In this document: positions 11,941 to 22,428 of the stretch, piece by piece
Numbering within the stretch: the first letter of the stretch is position 1
How the letters are laid out: every line of letters begins with the position of its first letter
From: Escarpia spicata
Lineage: Eukaryota; Annelida; Polychaeta; Sabellida; Siboglinidae
Assembly: GCA_963995525.1 (NCBI GenBank)
Contig: OZ023213.1
Location: forward strand, 37,348,775 to 37,412,774
Direction of reading: 5' to 3'
Length of the DNA: 64,000 nt
Program-made: the position numbers and the translations under genes
Notes under the pieces: model-generated
Database searches by the model: none
What the model saw: the letters and a program-made list of their open reading frames with translations, nothing else
Told to the model about the DNA's origin: nothing

Positions 11941-12643
11941 CTCGAGAATTCCCGGCGTACGACGGCAATCGTCAAATGCCCGACATAATCACTCGTGCGG
12001 CCAAGATATACCGTTCTAATTGTGTTATGAGCTCGGCGTGTTAACTTCAACAAACGTTCGTATATATTCGAGATGGGATTAGCCCAGTATCAATGTTTAT
12101 TTTCTGATTGAACGTAGCTATTATTTGCTGTATTATGATTGGTAGTTATATGTGTTTTGAAGTGAGGTATTATTACCCTTGAAGTATTCACATATATATG
12201 TATATATATATATGTGTGTGTGTTGTAACAGATTACTGTAATGAGCGTCCGCGAGGACTAGCTTATACTGTGTATTTATATTATGGGAGTTATTCTTAGA
12301 TAACACTTGGCGCTTAGTGTATGGTCGTGTAGCGGTATAATCCACCTTAGAAAGGAAAAGGAATTTTGATAATCGAAAGATTCAGTGTTATTGTTTATTA
12401 TGTTCTATTAAGATTTGGTTACGGGATTTCTTTATTCTGTTTATTTTGTTAATCTAGATATTTACCAAAAGAAAGATATCTTGTAATAAAGTTTATTAAA
12501 ATCTCCTCGTTCTTTGTTGCTTGTTCACGAAAACCGTTCTTTCTCATATGCGTTGACCTTGATATATAAGAACCCTACTAGACTGAGCCATCTAGTGTAC
12601 GGAGACCTCGCTAATCCGTGACACTGTTTCGAGTCGACCCATC

Positions 12644-12922
12644 ATGGCTGTGACAAACCGCCATTCCGTGATGTCGGAACCAGAGGTCGTGAATTCGACA
12701 AACAACGGTAAGCGCCGACGCCGTTATCAAGATCATGGTCTTCTTATCGACAAAACACACCAGCAAACTCCGTCCTACATCGGCTGCAGGTATTGCAAGA
12801 AGCGTATGACTGTTGACGATAGGAGTAAATTGGTATGCGAACGACACGGTTATGTGGCTTCTGACATGCATTTCGCGGTTCGAATGTGCTTTGTCGGGAT
12901 AGCGACGGGTCAGTGTATATGA
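12644..12922 (+). CDS. unidentified small protein with a Cys/His cluster
   Basis: A 92-aa frame starts MAVTNRHSVMSEPEVVN, has a basic patch (KRRRRY) and then a possible metal-binding cluster, IGCRYCKKRM...LVCERHG (residues about 47-69; C-x2-C...C-x2-H spacing). A second overlapping frame (12886-13173) is Cys-rich as well. This may be one exon of the zinc-finger gene whose other remnants lie at 13489-13900 and 14590-15153. A frame end or an intron donor near 12920 was not resolved. No family was recognised. Confidence 0.35.
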   Translation: MAVTNRHSVMSEPEVVNSTNNGKRRRRYQDHGLLIDKTHQQTPSYIGCRYCKKRMTVDDRSKLVCERHGYVASDMHFAVRMCFVGIATGQCI

Positions 12923-13149
12923 ATGACTTTATTCGACCACTCTCTAGCCACTCTCCTAGACGTGAATGCCGGTACTTTTGCTGTTATGGGCGAAACGATG
13001 CAGACTTAAAAACTGAACTCATTGACGGGAACTCGTGTGTCCCTCACTGTGAAGAAAACTCGACGAGGTACCACACAAACTACAAAGTCACACACCTAGC
13101 GGTGGCACGTAAGAGTGCGTACCCTGTTTCAGCCTCTCTCTGTTGCCAT

Positions 13150-13311
13150 CACAACTTCCGCCAACACTGCTGATGTCACAATTTCCGCCGAGTCTGCCCA
13201 TATCACAACTTCCGGCGACAATGTCGATGTCACAATTTCTACCGACTCTGCCGATGTCATAACTTCTACTCACGCAATCAATGTCACAACTTCCGCTAGT
13301 ACCGCCACTGA
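13150..13311 (+). repeat. six 27-bp units, in-frame Thr/Ser-rich 9-aa repeat
   Basis: Six consecutive 27-bp units start CACAA(C/T)TTC. In the open frame 13115-13330 they encode diverged nonapeptides such as TISAESAH and TISTDSADV. The length is a multiple of three and the substitutions keep the frame open across all units. This suggests a repeat region in a once-coding sequence, though chance cannot be excluded for so short an array. Confidence 0.75.
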
Positions 13312-13488
13312 ACACCGAACGGTCCATTGACATTCATGCGACCGGAATGAAGAAGACGCTTGCATGTCACTTAGCAAGTGGCGTGTTTGAACTCAAGACG
13401 ACAATGCCGTGGTTGCGAGATAGACGATCCTTATCAAATTCATCTCCATTGTATGTTACCTGATGAAATTCTAATTTACACGCACTTG

Positions 13489-13900
13489 GACGAGGCAGTT
13501 GATGAGGTTAATCCAACTGCTGTGATGAAAGACTGGATGAGTGTTTTCTTAGACGCAGGTGTGAAGCAATACGAACTAACGTCCCAACAGTTGTGTAATA
13601 TCGAGAGTTGGTGCAAGACTCTGTATCAGGGTAGTGGCAAAAAAAGTAAAGCAAATGGTTCTGGCAATCATGGACGGTGACTTGTAAATAACGATGTATT
13701 TTGCTTTGATGAGTCCATTGTTGATATTAATTCAACCGCAGTGATTATATAATAAAGACTGGTTGACCGTTATACTAGAGGCAAGTTTTAAACTATCCGA
13801 AATAACATTTGAACATTTGTATACTATCAAGACTTGGTTGCAAGAATCTGTTTCGAAAATGTGGCTAAACACTATGAAGTAAGCGGTGGTGACAGTAATT
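13489..13900 (+). pseudogene. two diverged copies of an unidentified ~70-aa unit
   Basis: The first copy (13489-13680) reads DEAVDEVNPTAVMKDWMSVF and then LDAGVKQYELTSQQLCNIES, ending at a TGA. About 219 bp later a second copy (13708-13885) reads DESIVDINSTAV, is broken by an indel after GTGATT, and resumes with DWLTVILEASFKLSEITFEH. The right arm has only the second copy (minus strand, 16960-16770). The unit looks protein-coding because its similarity is clearest at the amino-acid level. No known domain was recognised. Confidence 0.5.
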
Positions 13901-14099
13901 GAGGATAACCTGTAAATAATGTTTCTCTTCTCTTGTACCGTAATAAAACGTACAAACCTTATCTTGTGACATTTTTTATAGTATAAATACCGTGTACTCT
14001 ATTCACTTTTTTAATTTCCGTAAACTTTAGCCCTATTTCTATTTACCATACAGGTTTACCTTATTCATATCATGGTATAACCCTTTACTATAACAACAG

Positions 14100-14535
14100 T
14101 TACTCCATTCACTCACTCTTCAATCACTCACTCATTCACTCATTCACTCATTCACTCATTCACTCATTCACTCATTCACTCATTCACTCATTCACTCTTT
14201 CACTCTTTCACTCACTCAGTCACTCACATAATAACTCACTCACTCTTCACTCATCACTCACTCACTCACTCACTCAGGCACTCACTCACTCACTCACTCA
14301 CTCACTCACTCACTCACTCACACATTCGACCCCCCTCTTATTCGCTCACTATTCACGCAGTCATTCACTCACTCACACACACAATCCCTCTCTCATTCAC
14401 GCATCACTCACTCACTCACTCACTCGCACAATCCCTCTCTCATTTACTCATCACTCACTCACTCTCTCACTCTCTCACACAATCCCTCTCTCACTAACTC
14501 ACTCACTCACTCACACACACATAAATCCTCACTCA
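14100..14535. repeat. degenerate CACT/ATTC tetranucleotide tract
   Basis: CACTCATT, CACTCACT and CACACA words with many interruptions. This is the left-arm counterpart of the pure GAGT tract at 15722-16584, and is shorter and far more degenerate. Confidence 0.9.
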
Positions 14536-14589
14536 CTCACCTACTCGATCATTACTGACTCACGCCCTCCTGTTGTCTCTTTTTTGCAT

Positions 14590-15153
14590 AGTTGCTTACA
14601 TTTGAAGCATAAACGCATACATCATGAGTTATCGACTATTCAACCGGATGCCAACAAGCCCGCACCATCACCATTCCAGTGCCCAGATTGCAAGAGACAT
14701 TTCTCACGTCGGGACAACTGGAAACGTCACTTTGCCTGAAGTCACCAAGGACGATCGACAAACACCACGTCACTGAAATCAATTGTCCCGGCTCCCACTA
14801 TGACACCTTCGCCTCTGGCCTCAGCGACAAGCTCGTAATTGCTGTCTATGTCTCGGGTGACTATGGAGCATACAAAGAAAATGGCGCTGATCAATTCGCG
14901 TATTTAGGATTACATTCAACACCACAACATCCTACTATAAATCCCTCCGAAAGTATCTTGCGACGACTCTGACGACGAAATGCGAAACACATTAGAACGA
15001 AACGATATCTACGAGAGGGAAAAGGTCGTGTTGTATAACCAGGTGATCAATGAGTACTACGATCTTTCCGACAAACACATGCAGAAACCCCTGCGTGTGG
15101 CCATCGAAAAATGTCCCAGTGAAAATGAAAGCAAAGTACAACCTGCTAACTAA
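14590..15153 (+). pseudogene. C2H2 zinc-finger protein remnant at palindrome centre (left copy)
   Basis: After a pyrimidine-rich stretch and AG at about 14590, a frame reads LHLKHKRIHHELSTIQPDAN and then a C2H2 finger, CPDCKRHFSRRDNWKRH (14680-14730). A TGA just before the last His ends it; the right copy has CGC there and a full C-x2-C-x12-H-x4-H finger. Further on, in frame, SDDEMRNTLERNDIYEREKV and then NQVINEYYDLSDKHMQKPLR continue through the palindrome spacer to TAA at 15151-15153. C2H2 fingers bind DNA or RNA. The parent gene was not identified; a host factor or a viral or giant-transposon gene are both possible. Confidence 0.6.
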
Positions 15154-15162
15154 AATGAAATC
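15013..15162. other. palindrome spacer
   Basis: The unpaired centre, about 150 bp, between the two arms. It continues the left-arm reading frame (acidic/basic residues to TAA at 15153) and has no inverted partner. That makes the left side the contiguous original at this end, with the right arm joined at about 15163. Confidence 0.75.
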
Positions 15163-15590
15163 GTCGATATCGCTTCGTTCTAATATGTCTTGCATTTCGT
15201 CGTCGAATTATCGCAAGACACTTTCGATGTGATTGATATTTGGACGTCGCGTTTGAATGTAGTCCAAAATACGGGGATCGACCAGCGCCATTTTCTTTGT
15301 ATGCTCCACGATCACCCGAGACAGAGACAGTAATATCGAGTTTGTCGCTGAGGCCAGATGTGAAGGTGTCATAGTGAGCGGAGGGAAAATGAATTCAGTG
15401 ACGCGGTGTTTGTCGATCGACACAGTGACTGCGGGCAATGTGACGTTTCCAGTTGTCCCGACGTGAGAAATGTATCTTGCAATCTGTGCACTGGAACGGT
15501 GATGGTGCTGGCTTAGCAGCCGGCAGTAATCGATAAGCTCATGATGTATGTGTTTATTATTCAAATGTAAGCAATGAAATTAACCGTCAG
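15163..15590 (-). pseudogene. C2H2 zinc-finger remnant (right copy)
   Basis: On the minus strand, codons 15490 downward read CTDCKIHFSRRDNWKRHIAR followed by SH, a complete C2H2 finger (C-x2-C-x12-H-x4-H). Downstream, RQTPRH is followed by a stop in that frame. The sequence then diverges from the left copy at 15163, where the arm ends. The finger is intact but the rest of the gene is truncated. Confidence 0.6.
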
Positions 15591-15721
15591 TTGAAGTTTA
15601 CGCATTAAAATATGAAAATGCTACCTCGGTAACATGTTGAAAAGTTAAAATGTTAGATAAGAGTCGAAAGGAGGGCGTCAGTGAGTGAGAGATGATTGAG
15701 AGATTGAGTGATGCTTGAGTG

Positions 15722-16584
15722 ATGAGTGAGTGAGTGAGTGAGTGAGTAAGTGAGTGAATGAGTGAGTGAGTGAGTGAGTGAGTGAGTGAGTGAGTGAGTG
15801 AGTGAGTGAGTGAGTGAGTGAGTGAGTGAGTGAGTGAGTGAGTGAGTGAGTGAGTGAGTGAGTGAGTGAGTGAGTGAGTGAGTGAGTGAGTGAGTGAGTG
15901 AGTGAGTGAGTGAGTGAGTGAGTGAGTGAGTGAGTGAGTGAGTGAGTGAGTGAGTGAGTGAGTGAGTGAGTGAGTGAGTGAGTGAGTGAGTGAGTGAGTG
16001 AGTGAGTGAGTGAGTGAGTGAGTGAGTGAGTGAGTGAGTGAGTGAGTGAGTGAGTGAGTGAGTGAGTGAGTGAGTGAGTGAGTGAGTGAGTGAGTGAGTG
16101 AGTGAGTGAGTGAGTGAGTGAGTGAGTGAGTGAGTGAGTGAGTGAGTGAGTGAGTGAGTGAGTGAGTGAGTGAGTGAGTGAGTGAGTGAGTGAGTGAGTG
16201 AGTGAGTGAGTGAGTGAGTGAGTGAGTGAGTGAGTGAGTGAGTGAGTGAGTGAGTGAGTGAGTGAGTGAGTGAGTGAGTGAGTGAGTGAGTGAGTGAGTG
16301 AGTGAGTGAGTGAGTGAGTGAGTGAGTGAGTGAGTGAGTGAGTGAGTGAGTGAGTGAGTGAGTGAGTGAGTGAGTGAGTGAGTGAGTGAGTGAGTGAGTG
16401 AGTGAGTGAGTGAGTGAGTGAGTGAGTGAGTGAGTGAGTGAGTGAGTGAGTGAGTGAGTGAGTGAGTGAGTGAGTGAGTGAGTGAGTGAGTGAGTGAGTG
16501 AGTGAGTGAGTGAGTGAGTGAGTGAGTGAGTGAGTGAGTGAGTGAGTGAGTGAGTGAGTGAGTGAGTGAGTGAGTGAGTGAGTG
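15722..16584. repeat. GAGT tetranucleotide microsatellite, about 215 units
   Basis: Nearly perfect for about 860 bp, with a few substitutions only at its left end (15748-15765). Frames reading SLTHSLTH are translations of the repeat. Its left-arm counterpart is degenerate, so this tract has expanded or been homogenised on the right only. Confidence 0.98.
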
Positions 16585-16679
16585 GACTTACTGTTGTCAT
16601 AGTAAAGGTTTATAATATAATATGAAGATCGTAGACCTGAATGGTAAATGGAAGTAGAGCTAAAGTTTACGGAAATTAA

Positions 16680-16960
16680 CAATTATACTATAAAAAAATT
16701 ACACACAAGATAAGGTTTGTACGTTTTATTAAGGTACAAAAGAAGAGAAACATTATTTACAGGTCATCCTCCTTTACTGCCAGCATTGCATACTTCATAG
16801 TGTTTCGCCACTATTCCGAAACAGAGTCTTGCAACCAAGTCTTGATAATACACAAATGTTCGGGATATTATGTCGAACAGCTTAAAACTTGCATCTAGTA
16901 AAACAGTGGGGGCGCTATATGTAGTTAATGACCTATCCGCCAGGGGGCTTGACAACAATA
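16680..16960 (-). pseudogene. right-arm copy of the unidentified ~70-aa unit
   Basis: Minus-strand match to 13770-13990, including a polyadenylation-like AATAAAACGTACAAACC stretch (AATAAAA at about 16724-16730 on the minus strand). The frame LLDASFKLFDIISRTFVYYQ is similar to the left unit. It ends with a GC-rich change near 16775. Non-functional as read. Confidence 0.45.
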
Positions 16961-17095
16961 AAGAGACACGTATTTAAGCAGTACTGATATATAGTTGACC
17001 ACTTATCCGCCAGGAGCGCTATATGTAGTTCATGACTCATCCGCCAGGGGCGTCACATGTATCTTATGATCTATCCGTGAGGGGGCGTCACTTCA
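16925..17095. repeat. degenerate direct repeats containing ATCCGCCAGGGGCG
   Basis: Four spaced copies of a (T/A)TCCGCCAGG(G/A)GCG-like word, with TATGTAGTT(A/C)ATGAC nearby, repeat at about 50-60-bp intervals. The left arm has diverged partners at about 9430-9450 and 9795-9812. Role unknown. Confidence 0.55.
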
Positions 17096-17840
17096 CATTT
17101 GACCGTGACCTAGATATTGGATCTTGAACTTTGACCTTGACCTAGATTGCTCTTGGTCCGACGGATCTTGCTATATTGGATATCGGATACCCTGCGTCGT
17201 AAACCACGCGACGTACTATTGATGCGTAACATGTACGAACAATATAATAATCGGCCTATAATTTATTTGTTTTATATATGATACGTTTTTATTCCCTACT
17301 TCAGTACATTTTTTTATTTAGATACTTCATGAATTATATAGACTTAATTATTTTCTTTCTGGTGCCTTATTCTAAAGTCAAATAGACCTATTGTAGCCAG
17401 GTAGTGTCCGATTCTCCAATAAACCATTGTAGCAATTGTTTTCGATTATTTCACAATATAGACAGTTATACGTAAATCATACGGGGTTTACGTAAGTAAG
17501 CACGAAAGAAAGTAACTGTACTTTGCAACACAACAAATACAACATCAATTGTACAATATATTTGAATATTTTCAGTAAACCCTAACGTTATGTTATATTC
17601 CTTGGTAGTCGCTTTGCTTAAAGCCGTCTTCCAGTGACACAGTTTATCATATTATTATTACTCTTTCATTATAATTGTTCTATTTAATATTTCACATCAA
17701 AACATCATCATCAGTCCATCTTGTGACGTACGGCAAGGTACTGAGAAGTTTATACTTTTTAAACATATGTAAATGAGTACAAATACATTAATTACTATTA
17801 ATGGGTTAATTTAAAACCAGTAAAAGTACATGAAGATAGA

Positions 17841-17948
17841 TGTCATATTATTCGACTATAATATTATTGACCTAATCTTGTCGTGTGACACCTTTACAAA
17901 ATACAGGGCTTCCTGCGACGATCACATGCTGTTTTGTTGTATCTTACA
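17841..17948 (+). repeat. 5' LTR of Gypsy element
   Basis: 108 bp, TG...CA ends, preceded by target copy ATAGA. It is followed at 17949 by TGGTGGTAGCG, which starts with TGG as tRNA primer-binding sites do; the tRNA was not identified. Confidence 0.95.
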
Positions 17949-18175
17949 TGGTGGTAGCGTATCTTGATGAATTCACGCGCATAAACCGGTAGATCATGAA
18001 TGAATTGTGATGAACATTAAACCATGAACGTTTATGCAAGTCCCCTTTACGCGATTTCAAACAAAATGCGTATATCGGGGCACTCAGACACGATTCTCCG
18101 CGTGAGCGTTAATAGGTGGCTTTGACGTATACCTTAGCAACGGGGATCGTAATGCGAAGAAGATAGGCACACATA

Positions 18176-21100
18176 ATGGAGACTCTTTCGCCCCCTGGGC
18201 CGATGTCCTTTTCCGGCAACGTATCAGAAACGTGGAAAAGATGGATCCAGCGATGGACGCTTTATGCAAGAGCGTCCGGGGTTGATGTCAAAGACGACCC
18301 AGTGAAGTGTGAAATCTTTCTTCATGTGATCGGGGAAGAGGGACTGGAGATCTACAACACCTTCCAGTTCACCGAAGAAGAGGCGGATAAGCTCGACCCG
18401 TTGAAGGAGAAATTCCAAAGTTATTGCATTCCTAAGACAAATGTGACTTTCGAACGCTATAAACTCAACACTCGAACACAACATGAAGGAGAGTCTATCG
18501 ACCAGTACGTCACCGAACTCAAACATCTCGCAGCGACGTGTGATTACCGCGAACTGCGAGATGAGCTAATCCGGGACAGGATTGTCCTAGGGTTGCGCGA
18601 TAATGCAGTGAGAGGACGGCTTCTGCGCGAAGCTGACCTCACTCTCGGGCGTGCTGTTGAAATGTGTCGGGCGGATGAGGCGTCTAGACAGCAAATCAAG
18701 TCGATCGAAACTAGACCGGCAGCAGGCGTCATCAACGAGGTGAAGCGGAGTCCGGGTGGTAGACGTGGAAAACCGCCATTCAAGCCGTCTACACCACGGA
18801 ACGCTCCTCACAGGCATGCAAAGTCAGTCGTCCAGACATGTGACGCGTGTGGCTACCATCAGCACACACGATCAGAGTGCCCGGCGCTGAACGCCTACTG
18901 TAAACTGTGCCACAAGAAGGGTCACTTCGCGAAACGGTGTTCGACGAGAAGAAACGTACACGAAATCACTTCGGCAGTCGGGGTAGAGCCGCCTGAGTTC
19001 TTCCTTGGGTCCGTCGAGTCCAAGGAACACGACGAGCCACCCTGGCACACATCAGTGGAGATGAATGGCACGGTAGTGGATTTCAAGATTGACTGCGGCG
19101 CAGATGTCACCGTCATTTCGTCTGAAACCTATCGTCCACTCCACGAGCGACCGAAGCTGAAGTCGGCCAACGTTTCGCTAGATTCACCGGGTGGTAAACT
19201 GTCCTGTGGTGGTCATTTCATAGCGAAGATATTGCGAAAACGAAAGGTGACGAACGTCCACTGTTACGTCATACCAGGTTTGAAGGAAAACCTGCTCAGC
19301 AGAGCTGCGGCGGTCCATCTAAGCTTGATAGCGCGGCTCGACAACGTTCACACGTCCGACCTCAATGACCTTGACGTGTTTGGAGAGCTTGGTGAGCTGA
19401 AGACCCGGCGCGTACACATCAAACTGAAATCTGATGCACAGCCGTACAGCTGCAGCACGTCTAGACGCGTGCCACTGCCGATGCTCGACAAGGTGGCTGC
19501 AGAACTCGCTCGAATGGAACGCTTGGGGGTAATCGTCAAAGTGACAGAACCTACCGAGTGGTGCAGTCCCATAGTCGTCGTGCCGAAATCAGGAGGGAAC
19601 ATTCGCCTCTGTGTTGACTTGAAACGTCTCAACGTCGCCATCAGTCGCGAGCGATATGTGTTGCCAACCGTTGAAGACGTCATCCACAACCTGGCTGGGG
19701 CCGAGGTGTTCTCGTCTTTGGACGCCTCGTGCGGCCACTGGCAGTTGGGTCTTCATGACGACAGCAGCATACTGACGACCTTCATCACGCCATTCGGTCG
19801 ATACCGTTTTCTACGGCTACCGTTCGGAATAAGTAGCGCGAGCGAGATATTCCAGCGTGAAATGAGCGACATTCTCCGCGACGTCCCCGGTGTGTCGGTG
19901 TATCAGGACGACATTCTGGTATGCGGGAAGAATATCGCAGAACACGACCAACGACTCGAGACGGTGTTCAACATCATCGAGAAGTCAGGACTGAAGCTGA
20001 ACAAGGCCAAGTGTACCTTGCGACAACCTGGGCTCGAGTTCCTGGGTCATTGGATCAGCAAAGACGGAGTCAGCGTCCATAGAGACAAGGTGAAGGCCAT
20101 ACAGGAGATGAAATCGCCCGAAAACATACATCAACTTCGTCGTTTCCTCGGAATGGTGAACTACCTTGGACGTTTCGTGAAAGACCTCGCCCGATTTACG
20201 AAGCCACTCAACGAACTCCTCTGCAAGGACATCGTGTGGGTGTGGGGAAGCGTGCATGAGAAGGCGTTCGCTGAATTGAAACAGATGATATCGTCTACTC
20301 CTGTACTCACATTCTACGACGTGAAACTACCCATAGTCATATGTGCAGACGCAAGTGGATACGGCCTCGGTGCCGTTCTGATGCAAGTCCATGACCACCA
20401 GATGATGCCTGTGGCGTATTGTTCCAGAACGTTGACGAAAGCGGAGATGGGATATGCGGCCATTGAGAAAGAGTGTCTGGCGTGTACCTGGGCGTGCGAA
20501 AAGTTTGACCGATATCTGATGGGGTTGGAGAAGATCAAGTTGTTTACTGACCACAAACCTCTCATCCCGTTGATCAACTCTCGTGATATCGACCAGACAC
20601 CGATTCGGTGTCAGCGCTTGTTGCTTCGCCTGATGCGATTCAACATCGTCGCAGAGCATGTGCCTGGTAAAGACCAGGTGATCGCAGATACTCTGTCACG
20701 ACAACCTCTACAGTGCGACCAGCGACTGGACTCTGTGGGTGCCGTGCAGTCATACGTCGAGGGTATGCTATCGACAGTGCCCGTGCTTGACTCAATGCTA
20801 CGACGCATTCGCGACGCCACGGAAAGCGACGACGCATTTCAGAGAGTCATCGCGTACACGTCTGGGGGTTGGCCACGACACATCTCGCAGGCAGACGAAT
20901 GCTTGCGCGATCTGTACCACGTTCGGTCAGAGTTGAGTGTCGTGAAGGGAATCCTCGTGCGTGCTCGCAGGATCGTCGTCCCGCAGTCGTTTCGCAGCGA
21001 GATCCTCGAGAAGATCCACAGTGGTCACCAAGGCATCACAAAGTGTCGCGCGCGAGCTAACGAGACAGTTTGGTGGCCGGGCTTGTCGAAGTCGATTGAG

Positions 21101-22105
21101 AGCCTGGTAGCGCGTTGTGCTGTCTGTCAAACGAAGAGATCCTCACAGTCGAGAGAGCCTCTCAAGAGCACCCCGATGCCCGACCGTCCATGGCAGATAG
21201 TCGGTGCAGACTTGTTCGACTTCCGGGGTAAAACCTACATCGTCATGATCGACTATTACAGTCGATACACCGAAGTCTCACATCTTAGCAACACATCTTC
21301 ATCAGCCGTGATTGCGAAGATAAAAGATGTGAATGCACGATGGGGCCATCCAGATATCCTATTTACAGACAACGGACCGCAGTTCAAGTCCCGCGAGTTC
21401 GCAGCGTTTACGAATGATGCGCTCATCAACCACGTGACCAGCAGTCCCTACTTCGCTCAGTCGAACGGGGAAGCGGAGAGGGCTGTACAGGTCGCGAAGA
21501 AACAGCTCGCGCAGGACGATCCGACGAAGGCGTTGATGGTGTACCGCGCGACACCTATTGCCGCAACAGGGTACAGCCCTGCAGAACTCATGATGGGCAG
21601 GCGTATGAAAACGACCGTAGCGAAACTGCCTGAGTTACTACAACCGAACTGGCCGGACTACGAGTCCGCCTTCAACAACGACGAGGCGACGAAGCGGGTG
21701 TACGGACACCACTACGACCGTCACCACGGCGCGAAGCAGCTACCACCTCTTCAGCCGGGCGACGCCGTCCGCCTCAAACGAGACGGTGAACGCAGATGGT
21801 CAGCAAACGGCACAGTACTCGCACGTGCTGATGCTCCGCGTTCCTTCATCGTCGAGACAAGCGACGGGGGCGTGTACCGACGGAACAGGAAGCACCTCCT
21901 CAAAGTGCCACCTGAACCGCCACGCACTTCCGAGACGACAGACGACCACCGAGACGAGCCTGATGACGTCGAGACGACGCCGACTCTTCCGGGCGATGAG
22001 CATCCTCAAGATGCGACTGAAGACGTGCCTAGTTCGCCGCGTCGCCCTGGATACGTGACGAGATCGGGGCGCGCAGTGCGAAAGCCCGACAGAATGGACG
22101 TTTAG
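18176..22105 (+). CDS. Gypsy gag-pol polyprotein, 1309 aa, one open frame
   Basis: Domains in order: a gag capsid-like region (about residues 1-200, with WKRWIQRW near the start); one or two CCHC knuckles (CDACGYHQHTRSEC and CKLCHKKGHFAKRC, residues about 222-255); an aspartic protease with active site DCGA at 306-309 (DTGA or DSGA is usual); reverse transcriptase with YQDD at 576-579; RNase H starting around the CADASGYGLG motif (Asp 725); and integrase with an HHCC zinc finger starting at His 948. The D-D-35-E triad is Asp 1012 (GADLF), Asp 1065 (FTDNGPQF) and Glu 1101 (NGEAE). The C-terminus is acidic/basic and disordered. All catalytic residues appear present, so the product could be active. 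Such proteins copy the element's RNA into DNA and insert it in the genome. Confidence 0.96.
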   Translation: METLSPPGPMSFSGNVSETWKRWIQRWTLYARASGVDVKDDPVKCEIFLHVIGEEGLEIYNTFQFTEEEADKLDPLKEKFQSYCIPKTNVTFERYKLNTRTQHEGESIDQYVTELKHLAATCDYRELRDELIRDRIVLGLRDNAVRGRLLREADLTLGRAVEMCRADEASRQQIKSIETRPAAGVINEVKRSPGGRRGKPPFKPSTPRNAPHRHAKSVVQTCDACGYHQHTRSECPALNAYCKLCHKKGHFAKRCSTRRNVHEITSAVGVEPPEFFLGSVESKEHDEPPWHTSVEMNGTVVDFKIDCGADVTVISSETYRPLHERPKLKSANVSLDSPGGKLSCGGHFIAKILRKRKVTNVHCYVIPGLKENLLSRAAAVHLSLIARLDNVHTSDLNDLDVFGELGELKTRRVHIKLKSDAQPYSCSTSRRVPLPMLDKVAAELARMERLGVIVKVTEPTEWCSPIVVVPKSGGNIRLCVDLKRLNVAISRERYVLPTVEDVIHNLAGAEVFSSLDASCGHWQLGLHDDSSILTTFITPFGRYRFLRLPFGISSASEIFQREMSDILRDVPGVSVYQDDILVCGKNIAEHDQRLETVFNIIEKSGLKLNKAKCTLRQPGLEFLGHWISKDGVSVHRDKVKAIQEMKSPENIHQLRRFLGMVNYLGRFVKDLARFTKPLNELLCKDIVWVWGSVHEKAFAELKQMISSTPVLTFYDVKLPIVICADASGYGLGAVLMQVHDHQMMPVAYCSRTLTKAEMGYAAIEKECLACTWACEKFDRYLMGLEKIKLFTDHKPLIPLINSRDIDQTPIRCQRLLLRLMRFNIVAEHVPGKDQVIADTLSRQPLQCDQRLDSVGAVQSYVEGMLSTVPVLDSMLRRIRDATESDDAFQRVIAYTSGGWPRHISQADECLRDLYHVRSELSVVKGILVRARRIVVPQSFRSEILEKIHSGHQGITKCRARANETVWWPGLSKSIESLVARCAVCQTKRSSQSREPLKSTPMPDRPWQIVGADLFDFRGKTYIVMIDYYSRYTEVSHLSNTSSSAVIAKIKDVNARWGHPDILFTDNGPQFKSREFAAFTNDALINHVTSSPYFAQSNGEAERAVQVAKKQLAQDDPTKALMVYRATPIAATGYSPAELMMGRRMKTTVAKLPELLQPNWPDYESAFNNDEATKRVYGHHYDRHHGAKQLPPLQPGDAVRLKRDGERRWSANGTVLARADAPRSFIVETSDGGVYRRNRKHLLKVPPEPPRTSETTDDHRDEPDDVETTPTLPGDEHPQDATEDVPSSPRRPGYVTRSGRAVRKPDRMDV

Positions 22106-22310
22106 TTTAGTTTGCCCATTCATGTCAAAAATTGAAGTGCACAGTAGGCCAGAATAATGCCGATGATCTGTTGTCGCTTACAGGGAAAGCTGTCTAGCTA
22201 CCCTTGTATTGATTTTGTAGTTTACATGTGTTTTATAATAGTTAGTCATACGTCATGCGATTCGACTTCACGATTATTATGGAACTCTATCCTAGATGTG
22301 TTGATATCTT

Positions 22311-22320
22311 TGGGGGGAGA
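22311..22320 (+). promoter_or_regulatory. polypurine tract of the Gypsy element
   Basis: TGGGGGGAGA lies immediately before the 3' LTR. This is the expected position of the plus-strand DNA primer in LTR retrotransposons. Confidence 0.85.
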
Positions 22321-22428
22321 TGTCATATTATTCGACTATAATATTGTTGACCTAATCTTGTCGTGTGACACCTTTACAAAATACAGGGCTTCCTGCGACG
22401 ATCACATGCTGTTTTGTTGTATCTTACA
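22321..22428 (+). repeat. 3' LTR of Gypsy element
   Basis: 108 bp, identical to the 5' LTR except for A to G in ATATT(A/G)TTGA. It is followed by the second target copy ATAGA at 22429-22433. Confidence 0.95.

Larger units (their letters stand above)
17841..22428 (+). mobile_element. complete Gypsy (Metaviridae-type) LTR retrotransposon
   Basis: Two 108-bp LTRs, beginning TGTCATATTA and ending CTTACA, flank a single gag-pol frame. They differ at one position. A 5-bp target duplication ATAGA occurs at 17836-17840 and 22429-22433. A purine-rich tract (GGGGGGAGA) directly precedes the 3' LTR. The empty site is seen in the left arm near 8615-8620. The LTRs are very short for a Gypsy element; such short LTRs and a fused gag-pol frame suggest a Mag-like lineage, which is an inference. 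No envelope gene is present. The near-identical LTRs and open frame suggest a recent insertion, younger than the palindrome. Confidence 0.96.

Noticed and set aside
15653..16682. Long open frames of SLTHSLTH
   Set aside because: They are direct translations of the GAGT microsatellite in several frames; no flanking coding sequence or codon variety.
18224..22123. Many minus-strand frames in the Gypsy element
   Set aside because: Shadows of the 1309-aa gag-pol frame; no domains.
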